NCBI GenBank assembly: GCA_016280825.1
Contig: JAEEHL010000034.1
Span: 1-34,003, forward strand
Origin: Verrucomicrobiota bacterium
GTDB taxonomy: Bacteria; Verrucomicrobiota; Kiritimatiellia; RFP12; UBA1067
Direction of reading: 5' to 3'
Length of the DNA: 34,003 bases
Shown: positions 7,405 through 17,778 of the stretch, piece by piece
Layout: every line of letters starts with the position of its first letter
Position numbering within the stretch: position 1 is the stretch's first letter
Position numbers and translations under genes: made by a program
Notes under the pieces: generated by a model
Database searches by the model: none
The model's input: the letters and a program-made list of their open reading frames with translations, nothing else
Told to the model about the DNA's origin: nothing

Positions 7405-8613
7405 TTTTTTCCCCTCGCCCGCAATGCCCTGACGCGAAAAATTTCCAAGCGCCTTCGAGACGGGGTCGTCATACCAGCGCTTCACCGCAAGCGCGAAGAG
7501 AACGGACAGCACAAGCTGCGCGACGGAAAGGAGCACCATCACCGAAACCGGGAAGCGATTCCAGTTCCTGAGCCCCCAGTGAATCTGGATGTAGATGAAT
7601 GGATAGTGCACCATGTAAAGCGGGTACGAAAGCCCCCCGAGCCATGCGCACGCCCTTCTCGACCTCTCGCCAGGGGCGTCGCTCCCTGAACCTACGGCAA
7701 TGAGAAGCGGGAAGACGACCGCCACGACGAAGAGCTCGTACATCCCATTGACCCACGCAGTGTCCGGAGTGCCAAGCGACCACGCGGAATACGTCTTCGC
7801 GCCGACCTTGCATCCCTCGGGGACCGCAAGCGCGGCAAAGAAAACAGCTGCCGCAATCGCGAGCGCGTGCCGCCCGAGCTGAATCCGCCATTTCATCCTA
7901 TAGATCAAAAGCCCCGCCAGCATCGGGAAAAGAAGCCTCATCGAGCCTTTCCACACGTCGACCGGCGACAGGCTGAACCCGCCCACAAGCGTATAGCGAA
8001 GGCGCGCGGCAAGCTTTGCAAACAAGGCGAAATTCGTGCCAAAGGCCTTGTTGAGGTCGAGGTTCATCACAAGCGAGACGAGAAGCGCGAACGAGATCGC
8101 CGTGAGCGCGGCAAGCGCCCACTTGGGAAGCCGCTTCACGAAAAGGATGTAGAGGAGATTGCCTACGTATTCGTAGAAGAGCGTCCAGCTGCAGCCGTTG
8201 AACGGGTTAATCGCGCCGTAGCCGCCTACAGGGCACATGACGAGCGTAAGCGCGAAGACGCCCGCAATCGTCGCGGCGGAGGCGTGCTCGAACGCGCCGA
8301 ACACCCACGGGTCGTCACGGCCCACGAAGAAGAACACGCAAAGGCCGAGGACCGAGCCGAACACCACGAGCGGGTGCAGGCGGCGCAGGCGGCGCAGGCA
8401 GAACTCGCCTACCCCGATCTTCCTTTCGTCGTATGCGTAGCCAAGCATGAAGCCCATGAGCATCAGGAAGAACTCCACGGCAAGGTAGGCGTGGCCGAAG
8501 AGTATGGGCGCGTGACCCGGCGACCAGTGGTACGTTTCGTTCAGGTGCAGGCACACCACCATCAGCGCGGCGATTCCGCGCAGGGCGTCGAGGATGTCGA
8601 GCCGCTTTCTCAC
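7402..8613 (-). CDS. Acyltransferase 3 family membrane protein (OafA-like)
   Basis: 403 residues from the GTG at 8613, which overlaps the stop of the upstream glycosidase as GTGA; longer versions would run inside that gene. The protein opens RKRLDILDALRGIAALMVVC, the signature of membrane acyltransferases, with HAYLAVEFFLMLMGFMLGY next and SYPLYMVHYPFIYIQ near the end. About ten hydrophobic segments are visible. The family transfers acetyl or other acyl groups to sugars of surface polysaccharide, LPS or peptidoglycan in the envelope; the acceptor here is unknown. It is the last gene of the long tRNA-to-acyltransferase unit, coupled to the secreted glycosidase before it. Confidence 0.85.
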   Translation of the reverse strand: MRKRLDILDALRGIAALMVVCLHLNETYHWSPGHAPILFGHAYLAVEFFLMLMGFMLGYAYDERKIGVGEFCLRRLRRLHPLVVFGSVLGLCVFFFVGRDDPWVFGAFEHASAATIAGVFALTLVMCPVGGYGAINPFNGCSWTLFYEYVGNLLYILFVKRLPKWALAALTAISFALLVSLVMNLDLNKAFGTNFALFAKLAARLRYTLVGGFSLSPVDVWKGSMRLLFPMLAGLLIYRMKWRIQLGRHALAIAAAVFFAALAVPEGCKVGAKTYSAWSLGTPDTAWVNGMYELFVVAVVFPLLIAVGSGSDAPGERSRRACAWLGGLSYPLYMVHYPFIYIQIHWGLRNWNRFPVSVMVLLSVAQLVLSVLFALAVKRWYDDPVSKALGNFSRQGIAGEGKK

Positions 8614-10676
8614 TTGTCTGCCCTGGGCTTCAGGAAGACGCAGGCTGCGGGCTTCATCGCCGGAAGCGAGAACGATATCGAGCCGTCCTTCGCGTACTTC
8701 GCCTTGAACCTGACGTTCCCATCGGGAGACACGGCCTCCCACTTGCCGGGGACGGCATTGCGGATCGAAAGCTCAAGCGGGCGCGTTGCGCCGTAGTTTA
8801 TGTTCATGAGGAACGCGCATGCGGTGCGCCCCTCGGAATCCGCGCGCACGACGACCGGCACCGCAAAGCCGCCGGTGAGAAGGCGTGCGTTCATGCCCCC
8901 CTTGACGCACATGTCCATCGCGTCGAGGACGGCCTTTCTGCGGTAGTGCGTCCAGAAGCCGGCGGCCGAGGCGCGGTACTTCTGCATGACGATGGCGCTG
9001 CCGCCGAACGAGGTCGGCACGATGCACGTTCCGCATGCCCCCGGCATAGTCGTGATGGCGCTCATTGCCTTTACATCCTTCGCCTTCGGCGTTATGGCGT
9101 AGCCAAGGTCGCCAGACTTCCTGTCGCCCTCGAAAAGCTCGAGCGGGCGCTCCTTTGCCGTGGCAAGCGCGTCCTGCGGTATGGTCGAGATGGAGATCTT
9201 CGCAAACGAGGGCTCGTCCGGGAAGTTCTTCGCAAGAACCATCCACGCCGGCGCCTCAAGGAGCACCGCCCCGGAGAAGAGCTTCGGAAGGTCTTCCTTC
9301 ACTATCTTCTTCGCGGCCTTCTCCGTAAGGTAGCGAACGTCGCACTTGCCGCCCGGCGCCGACATCGGAATCGCGTTCTCGGAAAACCACGCGAACTCCT
9401 CTGTGCTCTTGCTCGTCCAGCTGCTGCCGCCGCGCTCGCGAACGCCGTCATAGTCTGAAAGCCCCGCCGGGAACGTCCCGCGGGAAGTCTCCGCAATCGT
9501 CTTCATGAACGGCTTCCACCTGGCCAAGGTGTCGAAGAAGAAGGCATAGTCCTCGTCGGGCTCGCCGTTCATGTCGGCCCCCCAGTAGAGGGCGAGCGAA
9601 TCGCAGCCGAGCGCGAGCATGTAGGAGCACTCGAGCATCATCGTGCCCGGCGTCTTCGCGCTGCTCACGTGGGGCCAGTTCTCCGCCTCGTAGCAGATCT
9701 GCGAGACGAACGGGAGCTTCCTCAGGCGAGTGGACTCCCTCAGCATGAGATACGCCTTGGGCATGAGGGCGTATCTCGAGCGCTCGTTGTAGTAGCCGCC
9801 GCCCGGGCGGGCGCCGACGCCGCGCCTGTCGTTGCCCGCAAGCGCCTTGAGAATCGCGGAGAAGTCGTCGCCCTGGTAGATCGTGTCGGCGGAGGTCAGC
9901 TGCTGGCCGAGGCGGCAATTTGGATTGACGGCGTCGACCGCCTCGCGGTAGAGGCCCGCGAACTTCGCAAGCGTGCGCGAATTGAACTCGGACCACGCGT
10001 CGCGCACTTTCGCCGCGTCGAACTCGCCGCCCGGCTCGTCGTTGCCGAAAAGCACCTTCGCAAGGCTCTCCCTCGTCCACGAGCCCTTCGTCTCCCTGTT
10101 GAAGAGCGAAATGCACCTCTCGCAGAAGCAGATGCCGCCGGTGCCCTTCCACGAGCTCCAGCCCTTGATAAGCCTCAAGTCGTCGTCTGGCCAGAAGGAG
10201 TCGGGCTTGAGCTCCTTCAGAAGCATCTTCGTCGCCTCCTTGCACGACTTTCTCGCTATCGGCGCGTTGGCGCAGAGAACGCCCTGCAGCACCTTGCCCG
10301 TGTCGTCGACGACCCACGAGTCGTCGGGGAAGCCCGGCACGGGGCCGCACTCGTCGTGGTTCAGGGTAAGCGCCTGGTAGGAGAACGCTATGCCGCGCTT
10401 CTTGCACTCCTCGCGCCAGCCGATGGAGGGCGCAACGGCAAGAGAGTAGAGGTTGGTGCCGTCAAACGGGTCCATCCCGCCAGCAAGCCACGTCTCCTCA
10501 ACAAGCCCAGGGTGGCGATCCTGCGCGGCGAACATCGCCCGCATGAAGTTCGCGTTTGCGTCGGCAGAACCGTACTGCCTCAATATGGCAAACGGCCAGG
10601 CCGAGCCGCAATCGCCCGCATATGCAGCTGCGGCGCAAAGAGCGGCAGCTGCGGAAAGTGCGCGAATTGCCTTCAT
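8610..10676 (-). CDS. Secreted glycoside-hydrolase-like protein, family not resolved
   Basis: 688 residues with a signal peptide (MKAIRALSAAAALCAAAAYA, cut before GDCG), so exported. The middle looks like a TIM-barrel glycosidase of clan A/GH42-like type: DSFWPDDDLRL, a cysteine cluster FCERCISLFN like the Cys pairs of GH42 beta-galactosidases, and QICYEAENWPH with a glutamate where the nucleophile strand would be. The C-terminus (about 600-688) looks like a beta-sandwich (LELSIRNAVPGKWEAVSPDG, LPAMKPAACVFL). I cannot assign a CAZy family, and another carbohydrate-active or catalytically inactive role is possible. It begins 4 bp after smc, with AGGAG and GGGAG just before the ATG, and its stop overlaps the acyltransferase start. 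An extracytoplasmic enzyme at the end of a housekeeping operon is odd. Confidence 0.6.
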   Translation of the reverse strand: MKAIRALSAAAALCAAAAYAGDCGSAWPFAILRQYGSADANANFMRAMFAAQDRHPGLVEETWLAGGMDPFDGTNLYSLAVAPSIGWREECKKRGIAFSYQALTLNHDECGPVPGFPDDSWVVDDTGKVLQGVLCANAPIARKSCKEATKMLLKELKPDSFWPDDDLRLIKGWSSWKGTGGICFCERCISLFNRETKGSWTRESLAKVLFGNDEPGGEFDAAKVRDAWSEFNSRTLAKFAGLYREAVDAVNPNCRLGQQLTSADTIYQGDDFSAILKALAGNDRRGVGARPGGGYYNERSRYALMPKAYLMLRESTRLRKLPFVSQICYEAENWPHVSSAKTPGTMMLECSYMLALGCDSLALYWGADMNGEPDEDYAFFFDTLARWKPFMKTIAETSRGTFPAGLSDYDGVRERGGSSWTSKSTEEFAWFSENAIPMSAPGGKCDVRYLTEKAAKKIVKEDLPKLFSGAVLLEAPAWMVLAKNFPDEPSFAKISISTIPQDALATAKERPLELFEGDRKSGDLGYAITPKAKDVKAMSAITTMPGACGTCIVPTSFGGSAIVMQKYRASAAGFWTHYRRKAVLDAMDMCVKGGMNARLLTGGFAVPVVVRADSEGRTACAFLMNINYGATRPLELSIRNAVPGKWEAVSPDGNVRFKAKYAKDGSISFSLPAMKPAACVFLKPRADK

Positions 10677-10680
10677 CTCC

Positions 10681-13415
10681 CTATGCTCCTATATCGCTCA
10701 GTTTCATCGAAATGACGCGGCTTATTCCCTTCTCCTGCTGCGAGACGCCGTATACGAGGTCCGAGCCGGCGATGGTATGCTGGTTGTGCGTTATGATGAG
10801 GAACTGGCTCTGCGCGAGGAACTCCTTGAGCTGCTCGACGAAGCGGCCTATGTTCGCGTCGTCGAGCGCGGCGTCCAGCTCGTCGAGCATGCAGAAAGGC
10901 GCGGGCTTTATCATGAAGATCGAGAAGAGGAGCGCGACAGCCGTCATCGTGCGCTCGCCGCCGGAAAGCAGCGAGACGGACTGCGGCCTCTTCCCGGGCG
11001 GGCGGGCGATTATGTCGATGCCGCATTCAAGCGGGTCCTCGGCGTTCTCGAGGAGGACGAGCCTCGCCTCGCCGCCTCCGAAGAGCTTCGAGAACATCGC
11101 CTGGAAGTTCGCGTTGGCCTGCTCGAACGTCTTCTTGAACATTCCGCTCGACGTGTCGTTCAGATTGCCGATAAGCTCCACGAGCTGCGCCCTTGCGGCT
11201 ACGAGGTCCTCCTCCTGCGCCTTTTCCCTCGCGTAGCGCTCCTCAAGCTCCTGGCATTCCTCCACGGCCACCATGTTCACCGGGCCGAGCGCGGCGATCT
11301 CCGCCTGGATGGAAGCGACCTTCGCCTCAAGCTCCTCGAGCGGCGGAACCACGCCGTCCTTCCACTCCGGGTCCTTCTGGCGCATGACCGAATCAGCGAA
11401 AAGCCCGTACTCGTCCTGCAGATGGGCGTAGATGTTCTGGCGCTTCATCGTGATCTCCGTCGCCTGCACCTCGAGCTTCGTGCGGAAGTCCCTCGCCCTG
11501 TCGAGGTCGGCGCGCTTCTCGGCGGCAGACCTGTCGGCAGCCTCGATCTTCTCCATGAGCTGCGAGCGCCTCTCGCGCTCCTCGGCTATGAGCGAGACGA
11601 AGCCAGCCGCCTTTTCCTTCAGGTCCGGCAGCGCCTCAAGAAGCTCCGCACTCTCCCCTTCAAGCCTCGCAATCGAGCTTTCGTACCCGTCGATGCGGCC
11701 CTTGCGCTCGGCGGCGGAATCGGAAAGCTCGGCTATCCTGCCGTCTATCGTCTCCTCCTGGCGGCCTACGAACGAGAGCTCCTGCTCCATCTGGCTCGCG
11801 GCGATGCGCCTTTCCGTAAGCCGCTGCGACTCGACCGCGTTCTCCGCCTCAAGGCCGCGAAGCTCTTCCTCTCGCTCGGCCACGAACTTGAGAAGGTCGT
11901 CGCGTTTCGACTGCACCGCCGAAAGCTCGCTGCCCATCTCCTCAAGGCTCTTCACTCCTGCCGCGTTCTCCTCGCCCGCCTCGACAGACGACTTCGGTAC
12001 CCTGAGCTCCACCTTGCCGCCGCGCACCGCAAGCGCGGTCTTCACGAGGTTGCCGTCTTCGGTAAGGGCGAGGGAGCCGAGCTTCTCCCTTGCGAACGCC
12101 TCGCAGGCCGAGGAGACGGCGAAGCAGTCCAGAAGCGCGACACGCCCGTCCGGCGCCTCCATTATCGAGGATATGACGCACTCCTCCGCGTTCATCGCGG
12201 ATTCGTCCCTGAGGACCTTCGCCTTCATGTACGCCTGCTGCAGCTCGAGGGCGCGCCTGTCGCTCTGCAGGGCCTCCGCCCGCGCGTTCTGGATTGCCGC
12301 CTTGATCTCCGCCACCTTCGCGGTGGAGCGCTCGAACGAAGCCTCCGCCTCGGCAAGCGCGGCGCGCGCCGCCCCAAGCGACTCCCCCAGGAGACGCGAC
12401 TTCTGCCCCAGCGCCTCCTTCTGGAGCTTCTGCTCGCCAAGAGCCCTGTCGATCGCCTCGATCTCCATGCCGTCGCGCTTCGAAAACTCCCTGTATTCGG
12501 CGATGCGCTGGGCGTTGACCTCCACGACCTCCTGGGCGCGCGAGCTCTCGGCCTCTGCAGCGGCCTGCCCCGAGACGAGCGACTGCAGGCGCTCCTCTAT
12601 CTCGTGAATCGCCGCGTGCAGGCTCTGCGACTCTGCCTCCGCGGCGGCGGCCACCTCGTGCGCCTCGGCTATCGACTTGTCGACTTCGGCCCTGTTGGCG
12701 ACGTTCTGCTCAAGGTCGAGGTCGAACGAATGGATGTGCTGCCGCGAAACGTAGACGTCGAGCTCGCGCAGCGCGTCGCGCAGCTCCTTCGCCTTCCGCG
12801 CCTTGCCGGCCTGGCGCTGGAGCGCGTTGATCTGGCGCTTCATCTCCTTGAGGATGTCTCCCTCGCGCAGGAGGTTCTGCTCGGTCTGCTCGATCTTCCT
12901 CAGCGCGTCCTTCCTGTCGGCCTTGAACTTGGTGATGCCGGCGGCCTCCTCGAAGACGGCCCTGCGGTCCTCGGGCTTGGAGGAAAGGACGGCGTCGATC
13001 TGCCCCTGCGCCATCACGGAGTAGGAGCTCGTGCCGATGCCCGTGCCCATGAAGAGGTGCTGCACGTCTCGAAGGCGGCAGGGCTGCCTGTTTATGAAGT
13101 ATTCGCCGCTGCCATCGCGGTAGACGCGCCTCGTCACGGTGACCTCGTGGTAGTCGGTGCCAAGCTCCTTCTCGCATTCTGCGAAGGTGATCGAGACCTC
13201 CGCCATGCCGAGCGGCTTGCGTGTGTCGGTGCCGTTGAACACGACGTCGACAAGCTTCGAGCACCTCAGGGCCGTCGGCTTCTGCTCCCCGAGAACCCAG
13301 CGTATCGCGTCGGAGACGTTCGACTTTCCGCATCCGTTCGGGCCCACTATGGCGATAAGCCCCGGGTCGAAGTCGAGCTTCGTCCTGTCGGCGAAGCTCT
13401 TGAAGCCTGTTATGT

Positions 13416-13434
<19 letters not shown>
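10681..13434 (-). CDS. smc: Chromosome segregation SMC ATPase, shortened arms and hinge
   Basis: 917 residues. The N-terminal head has FKSFADRT and Walker A GPNGCGKSN (31-39); coiled coil begins near 165. A hinge-like region at about 415-490 keeps the hinge C-terminal pattern (LLDCFAVSSACEAFA to TEDGNLVKTALAVRGGK) but seems to lack the first half. The returning coiled coil is followed by the head with signature LLSGGERTM (822-830) and Walker B FCMLDELDAALDD (847-859). SMC forms a ring that organises and segregates chromosomes with ScpA and ScpB. Bacterial SMC is usually about 1,150-1,200 residues, so each arm seems about 100 residues shorter. RecN, SbcC and MukB were rejected because the full SMC head signatures are present. 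It overlaps cysS by 19 bp, and AAGAAGG lies 6 nt before the ATG. Confidence 0.92.
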
Positions 13435-14771
<1,337 letters not shown>

Positions 14772-14774
14772 CCT

Positions 14775-15665
14775 TCAGTATACCTTGACATACGTTTCGC
14801 GCTTGAGCCGCTCCATCCACGCCGAATTGAGCGCGCGGGCGCTCTCGGCCTTCACTCTCTGCTCGATCTCGTCGTATGCCTCGGCGAACGAGAGGTTGAC
14901 GGCGGGCTTTACGTCGTCCAGCCTCAGGAGGAAGCACCACCCGTCGATCTCAAGCCACTTCGACATCGTCCCCTTCGGCATCTTCGCGATCTCGTCGCAG
15001 ACCTCGCGCTTGAAGACCTCCTCCGGCACGACGCCCTCCCACTTGCCGCCCTGCGCGGCGCGGCTGTCGCACGAATACCTCCTCGCGACGGCGGCAAAGG
15101 GTTCCTCCTTCAGGGCCTTCGAGACCTCGGCCTTCCTGTCGGCCTTGTCGGGAGCGAGAAGCACCACCGACACGCTCACCGTGCGCTTGCGGCGGTAGCG
15201 CTCCGGGTGCTTCATGTACTCGGCCCTCATCGCGGCGGGCGAGGCGCTGACGTTCCTGTCTATGGTCTGCCAGCGCATTGCCGCGACGACCATGTCGTCC
15301 TTGATCCGCTTGCGCCAGTCCTGGTAGGACATCCTCCTCGCGGTGAGGGCCTCCATGAGCCTGTTGCGGTCGCCGCCGAAAGAGTGGTTCACGATCTCGT
15401 TGACGCGGTTGTCTACCACCCATTCCTGCAGCGACAGCTTCGCCTTCTCCGCGGCCTTCAGGACGAGAAGCCTCTCTATCATGCGCGAACGCACCTGCTC
15501 GTACGTCTCGCCGCCATCCCCGCCGGGAAGCGCCATCTCCTCGAGTATCTCGCTTTTCAAGATGGGTTCGGTGCCGACGCGGGCCGCGATGCCGTCCACC
15601 TCGACGGCCGCGGCTACGGCCGGAATGAGCGCGGCCGCAAAAAGGGGGAATATGGTTCTTGCCAT
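14775..15665 (-). CDS. SurA/PrsA-type periplasmic parvulin peptidyl-prolyl isomerase
   Basis: 296 residues. A signal peptide (MARTIFPLFAAALIPAVAAA) is followed by VDGIAARVGTEPILKSEILEE, the typical SurA N-terminal start. A helical chaperone region runs to about 155. A single parvulin domain (about 158-255) contains FAAVARRYSCDSRAAQGGKW and WLEIDGWCFLLRLDDV, and a C-terminal helix completes the chaperone lobe. The family helps outer-membrane proteins fold in the periplasm, which fits the barrel proteins in this window. It has one parvulin domain where E. coli SurA has two. AGGGG lies 8 nt before the ATG; it sits 11 bp after the hexokinase stop. Confidence 0.85.
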   Translation of the reverse strand: MARTIFPLFAAALIPAVAAAVEVDGIAARVGTEPILKSEILEEMALPGGDGGETYEQVRSRMIERLLVLKAAEKAKLSLQEWVVDNRVNEIVNHSFGGDRNRLMEALTARRMSYQDWRKRIKDDMVVAAMRWQTIDRNVSASPAAMRAEYMKHPERYRRKRTVSVSVVLLAPDKADRKAEVSKALKEEPFAAVARRYSCDSRAAQGGKWEGVVPEEVFKREVCDEIAKMPKGTMSKWLEIDGWCFLLRLDDVKPAVNLSFAEAYDEIEQRVKAESARALNSAWMERLKRETYVKVY

Positions 15666-15676
15666 CGTCTACGCCC

Positions 15677-16963
15677 CTATAGCATCGCAGCTATCGCGGC
15701 GCCGACCATCGGCGCGTCCTCGACCTGCGGCACAATCTCGTAGTGGATGTTGCGGCGCTTGACGAGCATTTCGTCCAGCTCGGCGCGGACCATCCTGTCG
15801 AACGGCACCGCGCGCGTCTTGTAGTACGTCGAGCCGTCCGCGTTTATCGCGACTGGCGCCGACGCGTCCGTTCCCTCGCCGGACTTGATGACAAACGCCG
15901 CCAGGTGGATTGCCGTGAGGACGGCCGCGCGCTCGAAGACCGGAAGCGCGAGGCGGCGCGCTATCTTGGCGTCGCCTTCGTCGGCAAAGACGGCGTCCAG
16001 CGGATTGGCCCTTCCCTCCTTGACGAAGCCCGCAGTGAAGTTGTCGAAGTCCATCGTCTCGAGGGAGCCGAGCCCAAGCACAGCCGGGGCGCTCTTCGAG
16101 AAGAAGCCGTCCTTGGCGGCGGACTTGAAAAGCTCAAGCCCCACCGCGCCGAGATAGCCGCCTGCGATCATCTTCTCGAACGGGTTGTGCCCTGGGTCGG
16201 GCTGCTTCGCGTCCATCGCAAGGTCAAAGGCGCTGCGCTCCATCTTGTCGAACCCGCCGGACTCGGAGTTTATGATCATCGAGCGGCCCGCCGGGAGAGA
16301 TGGGAGCTTCCTGATGTTCTCGTTCCTCTCGACGTACGCGGTGTTGGTGCCGGTGCCGAGGATGAAGCCGAGATAGGAGGAATACGTCCTGTCGCCTTCC
16401 ATCGCCTTCGCCGCAAGAAGCGTGGCGACCGTGTCGTTCACGATCGCGATCTTGCCGCCGCCAAGGCGCTTCAGGAGTTCCCTGCCCACATACTGGCCTA
16501 CGATCTCGGGCGCCTGTATGCCCTTCGTCCATACGTTGAGCTTCGCGTCGAGGTCTTCCGTCGCGTCGCAGTTGTACGAAAAGCAGAACCCGAACTTCTC
16601 TGCGGTGGCCTTGCCCCTTACGCGGCGGAGCTCATTGGCGAACGCCTCGTAGAACTCGTCCGCGCCCACCTTGCCGCGCGTGCCGGGCATGGGCTGGTTT
16701 ACCTTGTCCTCGATGACGGGCGGTATCGAGACGACCGCCGAGCGGAAGTTCGTCCCGCCGGCGTCGAGCACCGCCGCCTTCGAGCCCTGCGGTATCTTGC
16801 CGTCCACTCCAACGTACGTCGGTATCATCCTGAGAGACGACGCCTCCCCCGCGAGCCCCTTCTCCATCTCGGAAAGGAATGCGGCGATCATCGCCTGCCT
16901 GTCAATCCTGTCGGCCGTCACGAAGCCGTTGTCCTTGAAGAAATCCTCCACCGTCTTTTTCAT
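15677..16963 (-). CDS. Eukaryotic-type hexokinase
   Basis: 428 residues, cytoplasmic, transferring phosphate from ATP to a hexose. It has the hexokinase-family signatures in order: phosphate loop LDAGGTNFR (66-74), FSYNCDATEDLDAKLNVWTKG (sugar-binding, about 129-148), IVNDTVATLL with the catalytic Asp, LGFILGTGTNTAYVE, INSESGGF (sugar-binding Glu; the usual Trp is replaced), and FEKMIAGGYLG. These match the yeast/animal-type fold rather than bacterial GlcK or ROK kinases. Bacteria with this type include some Bacteroides. It starts 2 bp after rsmA with AAGGAGAGGG upstream, and lies between translation genes. It could channel sugars released by the glycosidases into glycolysis. The exact hexose is not readable. 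Confidence 0.85.
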   Translation of the reverse strand: MKKTVEDFFKDNGFVTADRIDRQAMIAAFLSEMEKGLAGEASSLRMIPTYVGVDGKIPQGSKAAVLDAGGTNFRSAVVSIPPVIEDKVNQPMPGTRGKVGADEFYEAFANELRRVRGKATAEKFGFCFSYNCDATEDLDAKLNVWTKGIQAPEIVGQYVGRELLKRLGGGKIAIVNDTVATLLAAKAMEGDRTYSSYLGFILGTGTNTAYVERNENIRKLPSLPAGRSMIINSESGGFDKMERSAFDLAMDAKQPDPGHNPFEKMIAGGYLGAVGLELFKSAAKDGFFSKSAPAVLGLGSLETMDFDNFTAGFVKEGRANPLDAVFADEGDAKIARRLALPVFERAAVLTAIHLAAFVIKSGEGTDASAPVAINADGSTYYKTRAVPFDRMVRAELDEMLVKRRNIHYEIVPQVEDAPMVGAAIAAML

Positions 16964-16965
16964 GT

Positions 16966-17778
16966 TCAGCCCTCTCCTTTGTCCCTTTCAGCCAGCAGCT
17001 CCACCAGCGACACCCAGTCGTCGTTGGACAGCTCCTCGGCCCTTGATGTGGATTTTATCATATCTTTGAATATGCTGCCAAGTTGTTTTCTTCGCTGTGC
17101 AAACGCCCTTTTTGCAAAACTCCTGAAAAAAGCCCGTTTTTCGGGGGTCATTGCAACATTCCTGTCATGGCGAACAAGCCTCACGACGCTTGAGCCGACC
17201 TCGGGGCGAGGCCAAAAGCAATTCGCCGCCACCTTCCGCAGGATTTCGACGTCGTAGTCGAACTGGGCGAGGACCCCGGCAAGAGAGCGAGTCTTTGAGC
17301 CTTCGTGGGCGGCAAGCCGCTCGGCGACTTCCGTCTGCACGAGCACCGTCATCACCGGAACCGCCCTCGCCTCCGCCATCTCGAGAAGTATCCTCGTGCC
17401 GGCCTGGTACGGGAGATTCGAGACCATTGCGTCAAAGCCCGTGCCGCCGCCCCTGTCGAGATACGCGAGCGCGTCGCCCTCGACGACTTCGAGACCTGCG
17501 GGCGACGAAAGCATCTTGCCGAGATTCGCGGCGAGCACGGGGTCCTTCTCGACGGCCACGACCTCGCACCCGCGGGAAAGGAGTTCCTCCGTCATGACGC
17601 CAAGCCCCGGGCCTATCTCGAGAACGCGCTTCGCCCCCGGCGCCTTCTCGAGCCCCGCGTCGACAATCGCCTTCAGCACGTTCCTGTCGATGAGGAAGTT
17701 CTGCCCGAGCGTCCTGTTGGGATGGAACCCGCGCTCAATGCACCACGCCTTGACCTGACTTGGGCTCGTGAGGTTCAT
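16966..17778 (-). CDS. rsmA: 16S rRNA dimethyladenosine transferase
   Basis: 270 residues from the ATG at 17778, which overlaps the asmA-like stop as ATGA. RsmA/KsgA dimethylates two adjacent adenines near the 3' end of 16S rRNA during 30S maturation. Motifs: NRTLGQNFLID (22-31), SAM site EIGPGLG (54-60), VEKDP, EGDAL and catalytic NLPY (121-124). The C-terminal helical domain has AFAQRRKQLGSIF. Spacing of 2 bp to hexokinase places it inside the long unit. A weak -10-like string within it (near 17054) reflects the codons for Asp-Met-Ile-Lys. Confidence 0.95.
   Translation of the reverse strand: MNLTSPSQVKAWCIERGFHPNRTLGQNFLIDRNVLKAIVDAGLEKAPGAKRVLEIGPGLGVMTEELLSRGCEVVAVEKDPVLAANLGKMLSSPAGLEVVEGDALAYLDRGGGTGFDAMVSNLPYQAGTRILLEMAEARAVPVMTVLVQTEVAERLAAHEGSKTRSLAGVLAQFDYDVEILRKVAANCFWPRPEVGSSVVRLVRHDRNVAMTPEKRAFFRSFAKRAFAQRRKQLGSIFKDMIKSTSRAEELSNDDWVSLVELLAERDKGEG

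Noticed and set aside
17048-17062. TGATAAAAT promoter-like string inside rsmA that might drive hexokinase
   Set aside because: It is explained by the coding of Lys-Asp-Met-Ile-Lys in a conserved part of RsmA, lacks the WCSC discriminator and differs in the hexamer.
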